A program made the position numbers and the translations under genes. From positions 124,001 through 188,000 of the forward strand of contig NZ_JBICTU010000009.1 in the NCBI RefSeq assembly GCF_043197795.1: a DNA stretch of 64,000 nt. The letters are read 5' to 3'. Within the stretch, counting starts at the first letter, position 1. Every line of letters starts with the position of its first letter. The stretch is from Sphaerisporangium sp040649355 (GTDB lineage Bacteria; Actinomycetota; Actinomycetes; Streptosporangiales; Streptosporangiaceae). The notes beneath the pieces are model-generated. The model made no database searches and was not told the origin of the DNA. It worked only from the letters and a program-made list of their open reading frames with translations. Shown piece by piece: positions 61,061 through 64,000 of this stretch.

Positions 61061-61407
61061 TCGCCTGAGCCGTCACGGCCCGCACCGCGTCACTTCGAGC
61101 GAATAGAACATTTCTGCCTTCGAGGTTATCGCAATAGAGGTACCAGCCCCGTTCGATCGATGTCAACAGCGCGCGTTTAATGCCGGACGTCGCCGATAGC
61201 GAATCGCGTCGGGGTAGGGGTTGACAGGTCCTCGCCCGAATCTAGGGGTTGCCACCGAATCGCGTCCTTTGAAATGAAAGGTGAGCAATCTGGAAGAAGA
61301 CGCGCATGAGACGCGGGTGCGAGGTTTCTGTTGGCGAACATCTCGCCCGGGGGTGCGTCGCGGGTCGCGGGGGACCTCGCCCCGGCTGTGCACTGATTGG
61401 GGTACTG
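61061..61407. promoter_or_regulatory. Upstream region of the multicopper oxidase
   Basis: No gene. TTGACA (61221-61226), 16-nt spacer and TAGGGG (61243-61248) form a fair promoter; about 160 nt of leader remain before the ATG. The region up to 61200 may still be debris of the aminotransferase. Confidence 0.45.
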
Positions 61408-62856
61408 ATGCTGAACCGACGACGATTACTGGCGCTCGGTGCCGCCGCCGGCGGAGCGATGCTGCTGCCGTTCACGAAGTCGGCTCCGGCCGGCGCGAAG
61501 GGCGACGAGCCCCTGAGCAAGGAATATCTCCTGGGCAACCGGACCGCCCGCACCGTACGGCCGGCCCTCGCACCGTTCACGACTCAGATGCCCGTCTCGA
61601 CGGTGCTCCAGCCGACGCAGTCGGCCGGCGTGGACATCTACAGGATTCCCATCCAGGCGGCCAACGCCCAGATCCTGCCCGGCGTCCAGACCCCCGTGCT
61701 CACGTACGGCGGCCAGCTCGTCGGCCCCACCATCCGGGCCAAGACCGGGCGCCGGGTGAAGGTCATGTTCCAGAACCAGATCGACATGCCGGCGAACGTC
61801 CACCTGCACGGCGGCCACGTGCCCGCGGTCAGCGACGGTCACCCGATGGACGTCATCCAGCCCGGCCAGGCGCGCGTGTACGACTACCCGAACACGCAGC
61901 AGGGCGCGACGCTGTGGTACCACGACCACGCCCACCACATGGAGGCCGAGCACGTCTACCGGGGCCTGCATGGCATGTACGTGATCGAGGACGACAGCGA
62001 GAAGTACCTCGGCCTGCCCTCCGGGGCGTACGACGTGCCGATCCTGCTCCGCGACGCGGAGTTCGACGCCAGCGGCGCGCTGGTCTTCGCCGACCCGGCC
62101 AACCGCACCACGATCCTCGCCAACGGGAAGGTGCAGCCGTTCTTCCCGGTCGCGGCGCGCAAGTACCGGTTCCGGTTGCTCAACGCCTCCAACGAGCACG
62201 TCTTCCAGCTGAACCTCGGCGGCCAGACGATGACGAAGATCGCCACCGACGGCGGGCTGCTCCCCGCGCCCGTACAGGTGACCGAGCTGGCGCTCGCCTC
62301 GGCCGAGCGAGTGGAGGTCGTCGTCGACTTCTCCCGCTACCCGGTCGGCACCAAGCTGGTGCTCTCCAACGGCAGCGACCCCGTGCTGAGGTTCGACGTG
62401 GTGCGGCAGGCCTCGGACAGCAGCCGCGTCCCCTCTGTGCTCCGCGCGCTTCCCGCCCTTCCGGCCGCGACGGTCGTCCGGGACGTGGCCATGAGCTTCG
62501 ACCTGTCGGGCACCGACCCCGTCGGCATGATCAACGGCAAGGCGTTCGACCCGAACCGGGTCGACTTCCAGATCAAGCGGGGCAGCACCGAGATCTGGAA
62601 CATCATCAACGCCGAGACCTTCCCCCTCGACCACACGTTCCACCTGCACCTTGAGCAGTTCAGGGTGCTGCAGCGCAACGGCGGCGCGCCGCTGCCGCAG
62701 GACGCGGGCCTCAAGGACACCGTGCTCGTCCCGCCGGGCGGGTCGGTGAAGATCCAGGCCACGTTCCGCGACTTCCTCGGGAAGTACATGTACCACTGCC
62801 ACTTCCTGGAGCACTCATCGATCGGGATGATGGGCCAGATGGAGATCATCCCGTAG
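61408..62856 (+). CDS. Tat-exported multicopper oxidase
   Basis: 482 aa from the ATG at 61408. Twin-arginine signal NRRRLLALGAAAGGAMLLPF. All copper motifs: HLHGGH, WYHDHAHHME, HTFHLHLEQF and the type-1/3 site HCHFLEHSSIGMMG. Three cupredoxin domains. CotA/laccase or CueO-like; the missing Met-rich insert argues against a dedicated Cu(I) oxidase. Extracytoplasmic oxidation of phenolics, Mn or Cu. Alone on its strand. Confidence 0.93.
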   Translation: MLNRRRLLALGAAAGGAMLLPFTKSAPAGAKGDEPLSKEYLLGNRTARTVRPALAPFTTQMPVSTVLQPTQSAGVDIYRIPIQAANAQILPGVQTPVLTYGGQLVGPTIRAKTGRRVKVMFQNQIDMPANVHLHGGHVPAVSDGHPMDVIQPGQARVYDYPNTQQGATLWYHDHAHHMEAEHVYRGLHGMYVIEDDSEKYLGLPSGAYDVPILLRDAEFDASGALVFADPANRTTILANGKVQPFFPVAARKYRFRLLNASNEHVFQLNLGGQTMTKIATDGGLLPAPVQVTELALASAERVEVVVDFSRYPVGTKLVLSNGSDPVLRFDVVRQASDSSRVPSVLRALPALPAATVVRDVAMSFDLSGTDPVGMINGKAFDPNRVDFQIKRGSTEIWNIINAETFPLDHTFHLHLEQFRVLQRNGGAPLPQDAGLKDTVLVPPGGSVKIQATFRDFLGKYMYHCHFLEHSSIGMMGQMEIIP

Positions 62857-63024
62857 ACGCGCGGGCGAGGGCCCCTGGCGGACGGATCAGGGGCCCGAGC
62901 GCGTGCGCCGGCCGCAGGCACCGCCCTCATCCGGGAACCGGAACGCCCGCGCCCGCCGATATCGAGATGCGTGGAACCGCCCGCGCTGGATACCCTCCGC
63001 GAGAAGGCTGGGGAGGAATCTGTC

Positions 63025-64000
63025 GTGGCGCATGTAGAGGTCGGCCGTCTGACGTACGTACTGCCGGATGGGCGCCCGTTGCTGAACGAGGTCTCCTTCC
63101 GCATCGGGGAAGGCGTCAAGGCGGCGCTGGTCGGGCCCAACGGAGCGGGCAAGACCACGCTGATGCGCCTGATCGCGGGCGATGCGCGGCCCGTCGAGGG
63201 CAGCGTCGCAAGCTCCGGGGGCCTCGGCATCATGCGCCAGTTCATCGGCAGCATCCGTGACGGACGCACCGTCCAGGACCTGCTCCTGTCGGTCGCCCCC
63301 GAGCGGGTGCGCGTGGCGGCGAGCAAGCTCAACGAGTCCGAGCTCGCCATGATGGAGCGCGAGGACGAGAAGACCCAGATGCGCTACGCCCAGGCGATCA
63401 CCGACTACACCGACGCCGGCGGCTACGACATCGAGGTGCTCTGGGACACCTGCACGATGGCCGCCCTCGGCGCCCCCTACGACAACGTGAAGTACCGCGA
63501 GGTCAACACCCTCTCGGGCGGTGAGCAGAAGCGGCTGGTGCTGGAGGCTCTGTTCCGCGGGCCCGACCAGACCCTGCTCCTCGACGAGCCCGACAACTAC
63601 CTCGACGTGCCGGGCAAGCTCTGGCTCGAACAGGCTCTCAGGGAGACCTCCAAGACCGTTCTGCTCGTCTCCCACGACCGGCAGTTGCTGGCGAACGCCG
63701 CCGACCGCATCGTCACCGTCGAGTCGGGCAACGTGTGGATCCACGGCGGCGGCTTCACCACCTACGCGGCGGCGCGCAGGGAGCGCAACGAGCGCCTCGA
63801 CGAGCTGCGCCGCCGCTGGGACGAGGAGCACGCCAAGATCAAACGCCTGGTCACCATGCTCAAGCAGAAGGCCACGTACAACGACGGCATGTCCTCGGCC
63901 TACCACGCGGCCCAGACCCGCCTGAGGCGGTTCGAGGAGGCCGGGCCGCCCGAGGAGGCGCCCAAGGATCAGCTCATCAGCATGCGGCTGCGCGGGGGCC
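63025..64000 (+). CDS. ABC-F family ATPase, 5' part (cut by window end)
   Basis: GTG start with GGGGAGGAA 7 nt upstream; 325 codons visible. First ABC domain: Walker A LVGPNGAGKTTLMRLIAG, signature TLSGGEQKRLVLEAL, Walker B TLLLDEPDNYLDVPG and switch His in LLVSHDR. Then the start of the interdomain linker, with Glu/Arg-rich coiled coil (RRERNERLDELRRRWDEEHA). No membrane segment. ABC-F proteins act on the ribosome (antibiotic protection or translation factors). The second ABC domain lies beyond the window. Confidence 0.94.
   Translation, partial: MAHVEVGRLTYVLPDGRPLLNEVSFRIGEGVKAALVGPNGAGKTTLMRLIAGDARPVEGSVASSGGLGIMRQFIGSIRDGRTVQDLLLSVAPERVRVAASKLNESELAMMEREDEKTQMRYAQAITDYTDAGGYDIEVLWDTCTMAALGAPYDNVKYREVNTLSGGEQKRLVLEALFRGPDQTLLLDEPDNYLDVPGKLWLEQALRETSKTVLLVSHDRQLLANAADRIVTVESGNVWIHGGGFTTYAAARRERNERLDELRRRWDEEHAKIKRLVTMLKQKATYNDGMSSAYHAAQTRLRRFEEAGPPEEAPKDQLISMRLRGG

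Noticed and set aside
61281..62654. 457-aa frame opposite in phase to the multicopper oxidase
   Set aside because: Shadow frame; the oxidase frame contains every copper-binding motif.

Overview
The window is high-GC DNA (roughly 70%) with strongly GC-biased third codon positions, frequent GTG starts, ATGA/GTGA stop-start overlaps and short intergenic spaces. It encodes a bacterial proteasome activator (Bpa), an F420-dependent PPOX-family oxidoreductase, a sigma-E-family ECF sigma factor, serine-kinase-like anti-sigma and STAS regulators, LytR-CpsA-Psr, CNNM transporters, a GH6-CBM2 cellulase under a CebR/CelR-type operator and an EspI-like MinD ATPase. Together these indicate a filamentous actinobacterium. 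The order Streptosporangiales is my best guess (inference). It looks like ordinary chromosome interrupted by one worn accessory island.

Layout. 0-8.4 kb: end of an MFS transporter, two overlapping CNNM/CBS membrane proteins, an LCP cell-wall ligase, an Fpg/Nei glycosylase, a rhodanese, a TPP riboswitch driving a cytosine-permease-family (thiamine precursor) transporter, and a convergent alkyltransferase. 8.5-16.6 kb is a signalling block: a PAS-GAF-PAS histidine kinase, an anti-sigma-type ATPase, arginine deiminase, a shortened YidC-like protein with DUF6412-like and 56-aa membrane proteins, an OmpR-type two-component pair, a repeat-bearing hypothetical protein and a STAS antagonist. 16.6-22.9 kb holds envelope glycosyltransferases (GT2, MptB-like, GT87) and a large phosphatase-like membrane protein. 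22.9-28.1 kb holds housekeeping genes: pheA, serS, cold-shock protein, HAD phosphatase, bpa and quinone oxidoreductase. 28.2-43.7 kb holds the EspI-like MinD protein, tRNA-Ser(UGA), the YraQ/TIGR03943 permease pair, a Nudix-NYN-like fusion, DUF418, MazG-like, GNAT, an M15 lipoprotein, an ATPase with an SOS box, a MauE-like/double-psi-barrel-like pair, an ECF sigma factor, an acyl-CoA synthetase and a divergent MarR/YceI pair.

43.7-54.4 kb is the accessory region. It runs from tRNA-Ser(GCU), with an integrase remnant directly beside it, to tRNA-Arg(ACG). A roughly 75-bp repeat (34 bp identical) occurs at both ends in inverted orientation. Inside are a GNAT-methyltransferase fusion, a secreted phospholipase A2, a barnase/barstar-like pair, an F420-linked PPOX protein, a MaoC hydratase, a DUF4365 protein and a frameshifted response-regulator pseudogene. 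A truncated histidine kinase and a DUF2306 protein just beyond tRNA-Arg may be the scattered partners of that regulator.

54.5-64 kb: aminoglycoside-phosphotransferase-like protein, GH6-CBM2 cellulase, TetR regulator, SRPBCC protein, Zn-dependent dehydrogenase, a stretch of decayed genes, a Tat-type multicopper oxidase and the start of an ABC-F ATPase cut by the window end.

The strongest leads are the SOS box before the ATPase gene at 36.8 kb, the inverted repeats framing the island, the translationally coupled MauE-like/double-psi-barrel-like pair, the repeat-rich orphan EspI-like protein and the GNAT-methyltransferase fusion. No sequence search was possible; family names rest on motifs read from the translations.
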